Shown: positions 1-8,851, numbered from the stretch's first letter. The stretch is DNA of 64,000 bases from WHSO01 sp050485485 (GCA_050485485.1 JBJHBM010000002.1:62001-126000), one strand, 5' to 3'. A program made the numbers and translations. Notes: generated from the letters alone by a model not told the origin.

Positions 1-491
1 CCGCGTCCCTCCTCATTCCCGCCACGGCGGCCCAGGCCCACGTCACCCTGGAGGTGCAGAAGGCACCGGCCGACAGCAACTACAAGGCCGTCATCCGCGT
101 GCCCCATGGCTGCGACGGCTCTCCCACCACGGCGGTCAGGGTATTGATCCCCGAAGACGTGGGGAGCGTCAAAGCGATGCCTAAGCCGGGATGGCAGTTG
201 ACGACCGTCCGCGTGAAGCTGGAGGAGCCGTATAAAGATTCTCATGGCAACGCGGTGACCGAGCGCGTGTCAGAGATCCGCTGGACGGGTGGTCGCCTCC
301 TGGACGAGAACTATGACGAGTTTGTGATGCGTATCCGCCTGCCCAACAGGCCTGGCGAGACGCTGTACCTGCCGACGGTGCAGGAATGCGAGAAGGGCGT
401 TCACCGCTGGATCGAGATTCCGGCCGCCGGGAAAACCCGTCGCGACTACAGGGAGCCGGCGCCGCAGCTGATCCTGGGACCGAAGAACTAG
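1..491 (+). CDS. ycnI: YcnI/DUF1775 periplasmic copper protein (5' partial)
   Basis: The reading frame is open from base 3, so the gene begins left of the window. A later in-frame GTG at 54 is not the true start, because the residues before it form the end of a signal peptide (ATAAQA) followed by His. In YcnI proteins the first residue of the mature protein is a His that helps bind Cu(II), and here HVTLEV follows the expected cleavage site. The rest has the DUF1775 beta-sandwich pattern (KAVIRVPHGCDGS, a GW segment, IRWTGG, ending near RWIEIP). The family C-terminal membrane anchor is absent, as in many proteobacterial members. The next gene is a CopC-CopD fusion, the usual partner, which supports a role in copper handling in the periplasm. 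Family call is firm; the physiological role is inferred. Confidence 0.85.
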   Translation, partial: ASLLIPATAAQAHVTLEVQKAPADSNYKAVIRVPHGCDGSPTTAVRVLIPEDVGSVKAMPKPGWQLTTVRVKLEEPYKDSHGNAVTERVSEIRWTGGRLLDENYDEFVMRIRLPNRPGETLYLPTVQECEKGVHRWIEIPAAGKTRRDYREPAPQLILGPKN

Positions 492-512
492 CCTGGGAAA
501 AGGGCAACACGT

Positions 513-580
513 CGGGACCGCTTGCCTGTACCGCTCCCCGCGGCGCTTTCGTGCGGGGACGCGGCGGGCAAGCGGTCCCG
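513..580. repeat. Nested inverted repeat between ycnI and copCD
   Basis: A perfect 14-bp inverted repeat (CGGGACCGCTTGCC at 513-526, complement at 567-580) encloses a second stem (CCCCGC at 536-541 with GCGGGG at 553-558). No T-run follows, so it is not a typical intrinsic terminator. It fills most of the 123-bp gap and could form a strong structure in the ycnI-copCD mRNA, for instance to set the ratio of the two products. The function is unknown. Confidence 0.6.
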
Positions 581-614
581 GTCCTGACGAAGTATTCCCC
601 TGAAGGAGACCTCA

Positions 615-2315
615 ATGGTTGCCTGGCGCATCGTTACGCTGGCATTGGCCGCGTGCCTCTCGTTTCTCCTGCATGTGCAGGATGTGCGGGCTCATGCCGT
701 CCTGCTGGAAACGTCGCCCGGCGCGGACGCCGTGGCCGCTGCCCCGGAACGCGTGACCTTGACGTTCAACGAGCCGGTGCGGATCGTGTTCGCCCGCATT
801 CTCGATGCATCGGGAAAGGAGATCGTGCCGGCGCGGCCGGCCCGGTCGGTGGACCATCGCGTCGAGATCGACTTGCCCTCCGGGATCGCCGATGGTGGCT
901 ATATCGTCAGCTGGCGCGTGATTTCGGAGGACTCCCATCCGATTGGCGGCTCCTTCCGTTTTGCCGTGGGGGCATTTCCCGAAAACTGGCTGGCCGATGC
1001 GCCGACGGATACGTCGGGCTGGTGGGACTGGCTATGGCGCAGCGCGACGGTACTCAGCCGAACGGTCTTTCTGATGGCTCTTCTGTCCGCCGCCGGGGGA
1101 ATCTGCTTCCTCGTCGCGTTCCGGGCCCATGTCCGCATGGACGGCGAAGGCCAGGACTATCGTCGTGCCGCGGCGTTCGCTTTCCTGTCCGCACTGGCCG
1201 CCGCCGCCTACATTCCGGTGCAAGGAGGGCTGATCCTCGGTGTCGCTCCGGGCGATGCGCTGAATCTGGATTTGTGGCGGACGGGCGTGCGGTCGTCCCT
1301 CGGCGCGAGCGCCTTGATTTCGGGCAGCGCGATGGCGGCCGCCGGTATCGGGCTGCTGTCCGGCATGTTTCTGTCGGGGGGGCGGAAACGGCTGCCGGCG
1401 GTATTGCTGGTGATCGCCGCCGCCGCGGTGGGCGCCCTTGCCTTCGCGGGCCATGCAGCCACGGCCAGCCCGCGCACCGTGACTGCGCCGGCGGTCGCCA
1501 TCCATGCCGGCCTAGCGGCGGCTTGGTTGGGGGCGCTCTGGCCGCTTCTGGCAGCGGCGGGCCGCCTTCCCGCGCAGGAGCTTGCGGCACTCCTCGCGCG
1601 CTTCTCCCGTATGGCCGTCGCTGCGGTGGCCGTCCTGCTGGCGGCGGGAGTGGTGATCGCGTGGGTGCAGGTGGAAAGCCTGCCGGCCCTGGTCGAGACG
1701 GATTACGGGCGGTTCCTGTTGATCAAGCTGGGTTTCGTGGCTCTGGTCCTGCTGGCGGCAGTGGAGAACAAGCGCCGCCTGACTCCGGCGCTCGCGCGCG
1801 GCGACGAAGGGGCACGGGGGCGCCTCGCGCGCAACATTCGGCTGGAGATCGCGGGGTTGTCGGCGGCGATCCTGGTCACGGCGGCGCTGGGCCAGAACAC
1901 GCCCCCGCGTGCGCTCGCGGACATGCATGCCCTTCATCAGGGGGGACACGTGCACGGGCATGTGCACGATATCTCCCGGGCCGTGGGGCCGGGGAAGATC
2001 GTGACCGAGGCGACGGATCATGCGGGGCGGCGCGCCGTCATTGAGATCGCCCCGGGCCAGCCCGGAAACAATGTCGTCCGGGTCCGGTTTTTCCAGCGCA
2101 ACGGGTCGCCGCTGATCCCGCTCGAGACACGCATCGAGACGGCGCTGCCCGAGTTCGGCATCGAGCCGTTGGGCCGGCTCATGGAGCAGGACGGCGAGAT
2201 CGCCCGTTTGAGCGGGTCTGACCTGATCCTGTCGGGGACCTGGAGCATGCGGATCGACGCGCTCGTCACGGATTTCGACAAGGCGATCTTCGAGACGTCC
2301 GTCACCCTGCGATGA
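615..2315 (+). CDS. CopC-CopD fusion copper protein
   Basis: A 566-residue protein with a signal peptide ending near VRA, then a CopC domain (about 27-122). The mature protein starts with His (AHAVLLETSP) and keeps the conserved SEDSHPIGGSF copper-site segment. A CopD-type region with about eight membrane helices follows (about 143-440). The C-terminal part (about 470-566) looks like a soluble beta domain. CopC binds periplasmic copper and CopD is thought to move it across the inner membrane, so a fusion (as in YcnJ) links capture and import. A His-rich loop (HALHQGGHVHGHVHD) near residue 440 may add metal sites. The start ATG is preceded by AAGGAGACCTCA. The gene follows ycnI on the same strand. 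Confidence 0.85.
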   Translation: MVAWRIVTLALAACLSFLLHVQDVRAHAVLLETSPGADAVAAAPERVTLTFNEPVRIVFARILDASGKEIVPARPARSVDHRVEIDLPSGIADGGYIVSWRVISEDSHPIGGSFRFAVGAFPENWLADAPTDTSGWWDWLWRSATVLSRTVFLMALLSAAGGICFLVAFRAHVRMDGEGQDYRRAAAFAFLSALAAAAYIPVQGGLILGVAPGDALNLDLWRTGVRSSLGASALISGSAMAAAGIGLLSGMFLSGGRKRLPAVLLVIAAAAVGALAFAGHAATASPRTVTAPAVAIHAGLAAAWLGALWPLLAAAGRLPAQELAALLARFSRMAVAAVAVLLAAGVVIAWVQVESLPALVETDYGRFLLIKLGFVALVLLAAVENKRRLTPALARGDEGARGRLARNIRLEIAGLSAAILVTAALGQNTPPRALADMHALHQGGHVHGHVHDISRAVGPGKIVTEATDHAGRRAVIEIAPGQPGNNVVRVRFFQRNGSPLIPLETRIETALPEFGIEPLGRLMEQDGEIARLSGSDLILSGTWSMRIDALVTDFDKAIFETSVTLR

Positions 2316-2482
2316 AGCCTCGATAGTAGCCGGCGGCCGATGGCGGATTCTTGCTCGGAAGCGACGGGCCGAAAATGCTATACCCCCCGTCGCCGGCTTC
2401 CACGGGAAGCTATATCATTCGGCGACTAGGGACGCCTCCTGGCGCGCGCAGGCGGCCAGGGCGGCATGGGGGAGATCGCATT

Positions 2483-3487
2483 TTGGAGATTGCGAAGCCG
2501 TATTTCCTGTTCATTGGCGACGCGCACGACGTTTTGGCGGCCAAGACCGCGTTCGGCCTTCGCGACTGGCGGCTCGAATGGTGCGTCGGCCAGTACCGCT
2601 TGCCGGACTGCAAGGTCACGCTCGGCCTGCCGGACCTGGCTCCCGAAGACGCGGCGGCGCAGGGAGCGAGGACGATGATCCTCGGCCTAGCGAACGCCGG
2701 CGGCGTGCTGTCGGAGGCATGGGTGCCGTCCATCGTCCGCGCCATCGAGGCGGGGCTGGACATCGCATCGGGCCTTCATGTCTGGCTCGAAAGCGTGCCG
2801 GAGATCGCCGCGGCCGCGGCCGCATGCGGCCGCAGGCTCCATAATGTCCGCAAGCCTCCCCGCAGGTATCCCACGGGCAAGGGCCATAAGAGGCGGGGAA
2901 AGAGATTGCTGACCGTCGGGACGGACTGTTCCGTCGGCAAGAACTATGCCGCGCTCTCGATCGAGTGGGAAATGCGGAAGCGGCGCTTCGACGTGGACTA
3001 CCGGGCGACCGGCCAGACCGGCATCCTGATCGCGGGGGGCGGCGTTCCGCTCGATGCGGTCGCGGTAGATTTCGTGTCCGGCGCGGCGGAATGGCTGACC
3101 CCCGACAATTCGGACGATCATTGGGACGTCATAGAGGGGCAGGCGACGCTGTTCCACCCGTCCTATGCCGGGCTTACCCTTGGCCTGATCCATGGCTCCC
3201 AGCCGGACGCCTTCGTGGTCTGCCACGAGCCTTCGCGCAGGACCATGCGTGGCGTCGATTATCCGCTTCCGTCCATAGACCAGGTCGTCGACGCGGTGAT
3301 CGTGGCGGGGCGTCTCACGAATCCGGATATTCAATGCATCGGCCTGTCCCTGAACACTTCGTCCATGCCGGAGGACGAGGCGCGCGGCTATTTGAACGAC
3401 CTGCGCGGACGCTACCGGATACCGGCCGTCGACCCGATGCGTTTCGGCTGCGGCCCCATCGTCGACGAGATCGAAAGGCGGTTCTGA
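2483..3487 (+). CDS. dgcN: DgcN-family (DUF1611) P-loop protein
   Basis: The protein matches the DUF1611/DgcN family along its length: an N-terminal domain (YFLFIGDAHDVLAAKTA, then WCVGQYRLP) and a C-terminal P-loop domain (TVGTDCSVGKNYAAL) with ATGQTGILIAGGG, FVSGAAEWL and IHGSQPDAFVVCHEP. DgcN is described as a D-glutamate N-acetyltransferase acting with a DgcA dipeptide epimerase, but no dgcA lies next door. The frame is open from 2351, but the extra 44 codons are Arg/Pro-rich and unlike the family. I chose TTG at 2483, which follows GGGGGAGA by 7 bases and gives a family-like N-terminus. Family is confident; enzymatic role follows from homology only. Confidence 0.8.
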   Translation: MEIAKPYFLFIGDAHDVLAAKTAFGLRDWRLEWCVGQYRLPDCKVTLGLPDLAPEDAAAQGARTMILGLANAGGVLSEAWVPSIVRAIEAGLDIASGLHVWLESVPEIAAAAAACGRRLHNVRKPPRRYPTGKGHKRRGKRLLTVGTDCSVGKNYAALSIEWEMRKRRFDVDYRATGQTGILIAGGGVPLDAVAVDFVSGAAEWLTPDNSDDHWDVIEGQATLFHPSYAGLTLGLIHGSQPDAFVVCHEPSRRTMRGVDYPLPSIDQVVDAVIVAGRLTNPDIQCIGLSLNTSSMPEDEARGYLNDLRGRYRIPAVDPMRFGCGPIVDEIERRF

Positions 3488-3508
3488 GCCGGGCCGCGCC
3501 CCCGCGCG

Positions 3509-5644
3509 TCACCCGCGCCGCCGCGCCGCCACGTTGATCAGCAGGAAGGCGACGGCCGCCACGGCGATTCCCAGACCGGTCAGCAGCATGGCGGCCTCGA
3601 AGCCCCGCCAGGCGACCAGGGCGCCGACCAGCAGCGGCCCGCCGACGCTGCCGATGCGTTCGAGCATGCGCAGCAGACCGAGAATCGTGGTCTGCCCCAG
3701 CTCCGCGACCTCCTTGCGGCAGACCTCGGTCGCCAGCGCGAGCTGCGGCGAGATCGAGGCGGCATGGGCGATGCCCAGGAGGCCGACCGCGACGACCATG
3801 GCGAGCGCGCCCTGCCATCCGTCGAGCAGCGCGATGGCTAAGCCCGAGAGCAGAGTTCCCGCGAAGGTGAAGAGCATGGTGTGCCCGGCCCGGTCGGCCA
3901 AGCGGCTGAGGACGGGTCCGGCAAAAATCACGAGCAGCGCGTAGAGGATCATCAGCCGCCCGATTTCGGCCTCGCCGGTTCCCAACGCGGCGAGATACAG
4001 CGGGACGCTGTAGAACAGGAACCCTGTCAGCGCGATCTTGCCGGGAATCGCGACGAAAACGACGAGCGCGAGGAACAGCCGGTTCGACAGGACGATGCCG
4101 AGGGCGGCGAGCGTGGACGTACGACGAACGCCCGTATCGCCGTCGTGCGCGCGAAATGCCGCCAACATCTGCATGCCGGCGATGCCGGCCAACGCCGCCA
4201 GGATCGCGGCCAGAAAGAAGACGATCCGATAGCCGAGTTCCCCCGCGACGATGCCTCCGACGGCCATGCCGCAAATCGAGGCGATCATGATGGTGCCGAC
4301 ATATCCGGCCATGCCCGTGGCGCGCTCGCCGGACGTGGTAACCCCGGCAATGTAGCCCTGCGCCGCGATGGTGACCGCCGCGTAGCCGAGCGCGGTCGTC
4401 GATCTCGCGATCAGCAACGACACGACATCCTGGGCCGCGGCCGCTCCGATGAACCCGACGATCGCCGGCAGGAGCCCCGCTAAAAAGATACGCTTGATGC
4501 CGAAGCGGTCCGCGAGGCTGCCGGCGAACGGGGTCGCGATGGCTAGAACCAGCATATAGACCGAGATCGGCAGGCCGATCAGGATTTCGGGGCTCAACCA
4601 TGTCTCGCCCACGGCGAGGTCGCGGACGTAAAGCGGCAGGAACGGTTTCTGCAGTTCTTCCGCAAAGACGAACAGGAACAGAGGCAGTCGTACGTCGAGA
4701 GCCGACGTCGCCGGCAAGGTACGGGGTCGCCCATCGGCATGCAGTCCCGCCCGATGGCCGATGTCCAGAACAGAAGCCATGGCGTGGCCAGCAGCGGCGG
4801 CCTTTGCCGAAAGGCCGGCATAGCGGCGATGCAGCATATCGACGACCTTGTTGTAGGCGTCGATCACGCTGCCGACGGAATCGGCGGACCTATGCTCGAG
4901 CCGCGTCACGAAACGGCCATGGCTGCCGCGCTCGAGAAGCGTTACGAGATGACGCAACGGCGTGATCATGCTGCGTCCCAGTATGGCGAGAAGTATCTCA
5001 AAGGAGATGAACAACGAGACCATCAGAACGGTCAGGACATCGAACACCATCTCCTCGAATTGCCGTTGCGCGTATTGTTGGTCCACGCCAACGGCAACGG
5101 CCGCCACGGACTTTCCATCCCGCACCACGCTCTGAAGCACCATGTTGAGGCGTTCGCTTTCCAGCCTCATGCTTTCGATCGGACTGTCGGCGGAGGCGCC
5201 GCGGATCGCTTCGGTCATGATGGAGAGGTCGTCCGGGGCGATACCGCCGGTCGCATGGATCGGAACGCCCGCCGGGTCGAGCAGGGCAAGATAGAGAATT
5301 TCCGCATGACCGGAACGCGCCTCTTCGAGGAACCGCGGCACGTCTGGAAGCCGGTCCAGCGGGAATCCCAACGCCGCCGCGCGCCCGAAATCCTCCGAGA
5401 GCACCCAGCCCAGGGCAGCGGCCTTGGCCGCCAGCAGGGTATCGAGATCGCGGTCGAATATCCTGACCGCGACATAGGACAGCGCCGTGGCACCGAGCAG
5501 CATGAGGGCGACGGCCAGCGTCGCGATCCGAAGAACGAGGCGGCTGACGATCCGGCGGGCCTCCAGCTCGCCGCCCTTTGCCGGTGTCGCGGCGGTAGGA
5601 TCAAACGCGGTCAAGGCGTTTCCCTTGAATTTCGGCGTCGGCAT
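3509..5644 (-). CDS. Sensor-HAMP-MFS transporter fusion
   Basis: A 711-residue protein with two parts. The N-terminal third is built like a chemoreceptor or kinase input module: membrane helix at about 36-57, a periplasmic sensor of about 140 residues, a second helix (about 203-225) and a HAMP domain (TPLRHLVTLLERG, then DSVGSVIDAYNKVVDML). After a linker comes a full major facilitator domain (about 320-705), with SLADRFGIKRIF as the loop 2-3 motif. There is no kinase, cyclase or methyl-accepting output, so the transporter itself seems to be the output. It overlaps the upstream sensor gene by 44 bp and is the last of three genes headed by a binding protein. No frameshift is seen across the junction. 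Substrate unknown. Confidence 0.8.
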   Translation of the reverse strand: MPTPKFKGNALTAFDPTAATPAKGGELEARRIVSRLVLRIATLAVALMLLGATALSYVAVRIFDRDLDTLLAAKAAALGWVLSEDFGRAAALGFPLDRLPDVPRFLEEARSGHAEILYLALLDPAGVPIHATGGIAPDDLSIMTEAIRGASADSPIESMRLESERLNMVLQSVVRDGKSVAAVAVGVDQQYAQRQFEEMVFDVLTVLMVSLFISFEILLAILGRSMITPLRHLVTLLERGSHGRFVTRLEHRSADSVGSVIDAYNKVVDMLHRRYAGLSAKAAAAGHAMASVLDIGHRAGLHADGRPRTLPATSALDVRLPLFLFVFAEELQKPFLPLYVRDLAVGETWLSPEILIGLPISVYMLVLAIATPFAGSLADRFGIKRIFLAGLLPAIVGFIGAAAAQDVVSLLIARSTTALGYAAVTIAAQGYIAGVTTSGERATGMAGYVGTIMIASICGMAVGGIVAGELGYRIVFFLAAILAALAGIAGMQMLAAFRAHDGDTGVRRTSTLAALGIVLSNRLFLALVVFVAIPGKIALTGFLFYSVPLYLAALGTGEAEIGRLMILYALLVIFAGPVLSRLADRAGHTMLFTFAGTLLSGLAIALLDGWQGALAMVVAVGLLGIAHAASISPQLALATEVCRKEVAELGQTTILGLLRMLERIGSVGGPLLVGALVAWRGFEAAMLLTGLGIAVAAVAFLLINVAARRRG

Positions 5645-6371
5645 CGGAAATCGCTGTATCGAGCTGCCGTGCCCTTCTCGAGAAGGTATCCACCAGCCGG
5701 GCGAGTCCGGCCGACAGGATGGCTTCGTCGCCTTCCGAAACCTTTTCGTCGGCGATCCGCCGTTCCAGCGCGCTCAGGAAGTGGCGCAGGCGCCGGGAAA
5801 GGAACAGACACCCCGGCAGGGCCAGTACGAACATGAGGCCGAGCACCACGGCACCGGCGATCGCGAGCTCCACGAATGCATCGGAGACGCGTTGGTGTTC
5901 TTCCTCGAGAGAGCGCACGAGGACGACACCCCCGGCACGGATTCCGAGCCTCGTGTCGAACGGCACGCCGGTCATCAGGCGCTCTTCCTCCACGACCGTC
6001 CATTGCTCTCCCTGGCTGTGCTGGTGCGATGCGAACCAGGACGGCGGTATGGGCGTGTCCAGCATCGACGCGGAGGCCGAGTCGACGACCCGGCCATCGG
6101 CGCCGAACAGGATCAGGTCCAGGATTGCGGGGTCCTTGGTTTTGGCATGCTCGCGCAGCGCGCGCCCGCTTTCCAGGGTCTCCAGGGAGAGGCCGAGCTC
6201 TATCGCCAGCCGCAACGACTGCCCGACCTCTCCGAGAACGATCCCGGCGCGGTCCTTGGCAAGGTCGTGCAGCATGGTATCGAACTTCATGACGTTCAGG
6301 CTGAAGATGAAACCAAGGGCGACCAGGAATATCGTCGTCAACAGCGCGATGATTTTCGCCCGGATGCTCAT
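5601..6371 (-). CDS. Membrane sensor protein with HAMP-like region, no output domain
   Basis: A 256-residue protein with an N-terminal membrane helix (about 5-27), a periplasmic domain of about 140 residues (including ILDLILFGADGRVVDSAS, typical of a Cache-like fold), a second helix (about 166-190) and a HAMP-like segment (SRRLRHFLSALERRI). It then ends after a short helical tail, without kinase, cyclase or methyl-accepting domain. It sits between a binding-protein gene and a HAMP-MFS fusion and overlaps the latter by 44 bp, which suggests coupled translation. It could pair with the HAMP-MFS protein to form a sensor complex; that is inference. The start ATG follows GGGAAAAG. Confidence 0.7.
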   Translation of the reverse strand: MSIRAKIIALLTTIFLVALGFIFSLNVMKFDTMLHDLAKDRAGIVLGEVGQSLRLAIELGLSLETLESGRALREHAKTKDPAILDLILFGADGRVVDSASASMLDTPIPPSWFASHQHSQGEQWTVVEEERLMTGVPFDTRLGIRAGGVVLVRSLEEEHQRVSDAFVELAIAGAVVLGLMFVLALPGCLFLSRRLRHFLSALERRIADEKVSEGDEAILSAGLARLVDTFSRRARQLDTAISDADAEIQGKRLDRV

Positions 6372-6450
6372 GCCGCTTTTCCCATGCGGTTTGCCGGTAC
6401 GGTCGGCTTCGGTTCGCGGGCATGCCTTGTCATCGTGCGGGCAATCCCCG

Positions 6451-7512
6451 TCAGGGTGTCACGAAGTGGGCGAGACGAAGAATCTTCAGGGGAGGGTAGA
6501 GACCGAGCCTGTGCACGATCGGCACGTTCACATGAAAGGTGGCACGGGTCGGGGCACGGATCGGAATCGAGGCCGGCGCCTGGCCGCGCAGGACGTCGAT
6601 CGCCCGTAGGGCGGTGAGCTGGCCGACGACGTAGTATTCGTTGGACACCGACATCAGTGCGCTGCCGTTGTAGATCGAGACCTGGCCTGCCGAAAGGACC
6701 GGCAGGCCCTTCTCGACGGCCGTTTCCGTCAGGATTCGGGTGTGGACGTACATGAAGCTGTCCGCGCCTTGATAGATGAGATCGACCCCGGCCTCCGCCA
6801 GTTCGGTGACCAGCGTGGCGATCGCGCTAGGATCGGGGCGCCCGTCCTGCCCGATGGGAACCGGCCGGTCGAGCACTTCGATGCCGTGTTTCGCCGCCGC
6901 GGCCCGCATCAGCCCCACGCCGATGACGGCGTTGCTCTCGGTCGGGGTGTAAATGATGCCCATGCGACGGAAAGACATATAGTTCAACGCCGCTTCGATC
7001 TGCTGGTCCTCGGGCACCAGATAGCTCGTGCCGGTGATGTTTCGGCCGGAGGACTCGAACGTCGGAACCACTTTGGCCTGGATCGGTTGCGACACGATCA
7101 TGAAGACGCCGGGAATATCGGTGATGTGCTTCGCGGGGTCGACTGCGTCGTAGGGGCCGAACGTGGCGAGAGTCGTCGTCGTTCCCCAGGTCACCACTAG
7201 GTCGGGGCGCCGCGCGCGGACTTCGGCGATAAAGCCGGGAAGGCGTGCAGCGTCGGTCTCGGGATCGTGGACGCGAAGCTCATGGGGAAGGCCCGACGAC
7301 TTCAGCATGTCTCGGAAGCCCTCACAGGCTTCCTCGCAGCCGCGGAAAACGATCATTTCAATCCGGGCCGGTTTCGCCTGGGCCTCGTCGGCTGCCGCGG
7401 AATCCGATGCCGCGGTCATGAGGCAAGGCAGCAGGGCGAACAAAAGCAACACGACCAAGCGTCCCGGAGTGACGCCGTTTGTCCAGCCCGCCAGCATGCC
7501 GGGCTTTCCCAT
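6451..7512 (-). CDS. ABC-type periplasmic substrate-binding protein (TrpX/ABC_sub_bind-like)
   Basis: A 353-residue secreted protein with a hydrophobic signal peptide (LVVLLLFALLPCLMTAAS) followed by a two-lobe binding-protein fold: VVTWGTTTTLATFG, VFMIVSQPIQAKVV, NITGTSY, MGIIYTPTESNAV, IYQGADSFMYVH. This matches the ABC_sub_bind (TrpX-like) family, whose members usually travel with an ABC permease and ATPase; neither is present. The two genes downstream encode a membrane sensor and a HAMP-MFS fusion instead. I chose ATG 7512, preceded by GGGGAGGCGGAA. The frame runs on to 8367, but that extension overlaps two clear plus-strand genes. The ligand cannot be read from the sequence. Confidence 0.8.
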   Translation of the reverse strand: MGKPGMLAGWTNGVTPGRLVVLLLFALLPCLMTAASDSAAADEAQAKPARIEMIVFRGCEEACEGFRDMLKSSGLPHELRVHDPETDAARLPGFIAEVRARRPDLVVTWGTTTTLATFGPYDAVDPAKHITDIPGVFMIVSQPIQAKVVPTFESSGRNITGTSYLVPEDQQIEAALNYMSFRRMGIIYTPTESNAVIGVGLMRAAAAKHGIEVLDRPVPIGQDGRPDPSAIATLVTELAEAGVDLIYQGADSFMYVHTRILTETAVEKGLPVLSAGQVSIYNGSALMSVSNEYYVVGQLTALRAIDVLRGQAPASIPIRAPTRATFHVNVPIVHRLGLYPPLKILRLAHFVTP

Positions 7513-7731
7513 TTCCGCCTCCCCTAATACGGATTCGGTAGCTTGCCCGGGTGACCGGAGCCTTCGCGGTTGTCCTACTACACGCTGCCGCGTCCCACAA
7601 CGCACCCTCAATATACGGCATATGAGCGGGGAACGGTATGCATCCGGCGCGTGGGGCGACGGGACAGGGCGGGACGGACTGTGATAAACCCGGGCAAGAA
7701 GCCAAACGGGCAGGATAAGGGGAGAGTACCC
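7513..7731. other. Divergent intergenic region
   Basis: This 219-bp gap separates the minus-strand binding-protein operon from the plus-strand acetyltransferase gene, so it must hold both promoters. An AT-richer patch lies around 7608-7626. I see no convincing -35/-10 pair or operator. Confidence 0.4.
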
Positions 7732-8211
7732 ATGGGATCCGTTTCTTCGGGACCCGCGGTGGCCGGGATAGAGATCGTGGCGGTCGCGCCATGTCATGAG
7801 CATGATTGGCGCGACCTGTGGCAGGGCTTCGCCCAGGCTCTCGGAGCCCCGCCGCCGACAAAAGAAGCCGTCGCGGCGACATGGGGATGGCTTTGCGACC
7901 CGGCGCATTTGCTGGAAGGCATCGTCGCCGTTGACCTGGAGGGACGCCCGGTCGGTCTTGCCCATTTTCATGCGATGCCGAAGCCCCTGCGGGGCCGCGA
8001 GGCGGGCTATCTGGCCGACCTGTTCGTCGTGCCGGCGTTCAGGGGACGGGGGATCGGACGCGCGCTCTTCGAGGCCGTGATGGAGATCGGCCGTGGGCGC
8101 GGTTGGTCGCATGTACGATGGGTGGCCCCGGAAGGGAACCGCGATGCCATCGATCTCTACGACAGGATTGCGAAGCGCGCGCCGGTCATCGCCTACGACC
8201 TTGCCTTGTGA
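7732..8211 (+). CDS. GNAT family N-acetyltransferase
   Basis: A 159-residue GNAT protein. The acetyl-CoA binding motif A is clear (LADLFVVPAFRGRGIGRALF), preceded by the beta4 strand (GLAHFHAMP) and followed by WVAPEGNRDAIDLYDRI, the usual C-terminal N-x-x-A-x-x-x-Y segment. Such enzymes move an acetyl group to an amine; the substrate is unknown. The frame is open from 7570, but ATG 7732 follows AAGGGGAGAG at good spacing and gives a normal-length GNAT, so I prefer it. The gene lies 16 bp before a DsbA-like gene on the same strand and is probably co-transcribed. Confidence 0.8.
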   Translation: MGSVSSGPAVAGIEIVAVAPCHEHDWRDLWQGFAQALGAPPPTKEAVAATWGWLCDPAHLLEGIVAVDLEGRPVGLAHFHAMPKPLRGREAGYLADLFVVPAFRGRGIGRALFEAVMEIGRGRGWSHVRWVAPEGNRDAIDLYDRIAKRAPVIAYDLAL

Positions 8212-8227
8212 CCGGCGGAAACAGGGG

Positions 8228-8839
8228 ATGAACCGCAGGAGGCTCCTGCTGTCGGCGGCGTGTGCGCCGGTGCTGGGGGGGCTCGGGTTCCCGGCCGACG
8301 CCGCCCCGGTCCGGATAGGGGCCGGCGATCGGGTGCTGGGGGCGGCAACGGCACCCATCGCGGTCATCGATTATTCTTCGCTGACCTGTCCGCACTGCGC
8401 GCGCTTCCACAACGAAACCCTGCCGCGCGTCAAGGAAGAATGGATAAGGCCAGGCCGTGTCAGATTGGCCTATCGTCATTTCCCCCTGGACGGCCTCGCC
8501 CTGCGTGCCGCCATCTTGGCCGATGCCATGGGCGATACTACCGCTTTCTTTGCATTCGTCGGCGTGCTGTTCGAGACCCAGGCGCGATGGCTGCGTGCTG
8601 GCGATCCTCTCGAGGCGGTGGTGTCATTGGCATTGGATGCCGGCATGAGCCGGGCCCGCGCCGAGGAGGCGCTACAAAGCGGCGCGGCGATGAGGGCCGT
8701 CCTGGAACGGGTAGTCGAGGCCCGCGACGCCTTCGGGGTCAACAGCACCCCGACCTTCATCATCAACGGCCGCAAGCTTGTCGGGGTGACCGACTATGGA
8801 AAATTGGCCGAGGCGCTGGAAACCGCAGCGGCAGGATGA
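8228..8839 (+). CDS. DsbA-family thioredoxin-fold protein
   Basis: A 203-residue periplasmic protein. It has an N-terminal signal with an RRR start (MNRRRLLLSAACAP, possibly Tat-like), then a thioredoxin fold with the redox motif C54-P-H-C57 and the cis-proline loop (NSTPTFIINGRKLVG). The helical insert typical of DsbA lies between (about 90-165). Proteins of this type oxidise or isomerise disulfides in the periplasm, often for metal or cytochrome proteins; the partner here is unknown. ATG 8228 fits the signal peptide, although the ribosome site (CAGGGG) is weak. Confidence 0.85.
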   Translation: MNRRRLLLSAACAPVLGGLGFPADAAPVRIGAGDRVLGAATAPIAVIDYSSLTCPHCARFHNETLPRVKEEWIRPGRVRLAYRHFPLDGLALRAAILADAMGDTTAFFAFVGVLFETQARWLRAGDPLEAVVSLALDAGMSRARAEEALQSGAAMRAVLERVVEARDAFGVNSTPTFIINGRKLVGVTDYGKLAEALETAAAG

Positions 8840-8851
8840 TGCCCGAACGGT

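Noticed and set aside
386..2044. A 552-codon frame overlapping the copper fusion gene
   Set aside because: It is Arg/Gly-rich and out of frame with the CopC-CopD gene, which carries the motifs and ribosome site.
7513..8367. N-terminal extension of the TrpX-like binding protein
   Set aside because: The frame is open, but the extension overlaps two real plus-strand genes, and ATG 7512 has a strong ribosome site followed by a signal peptide.
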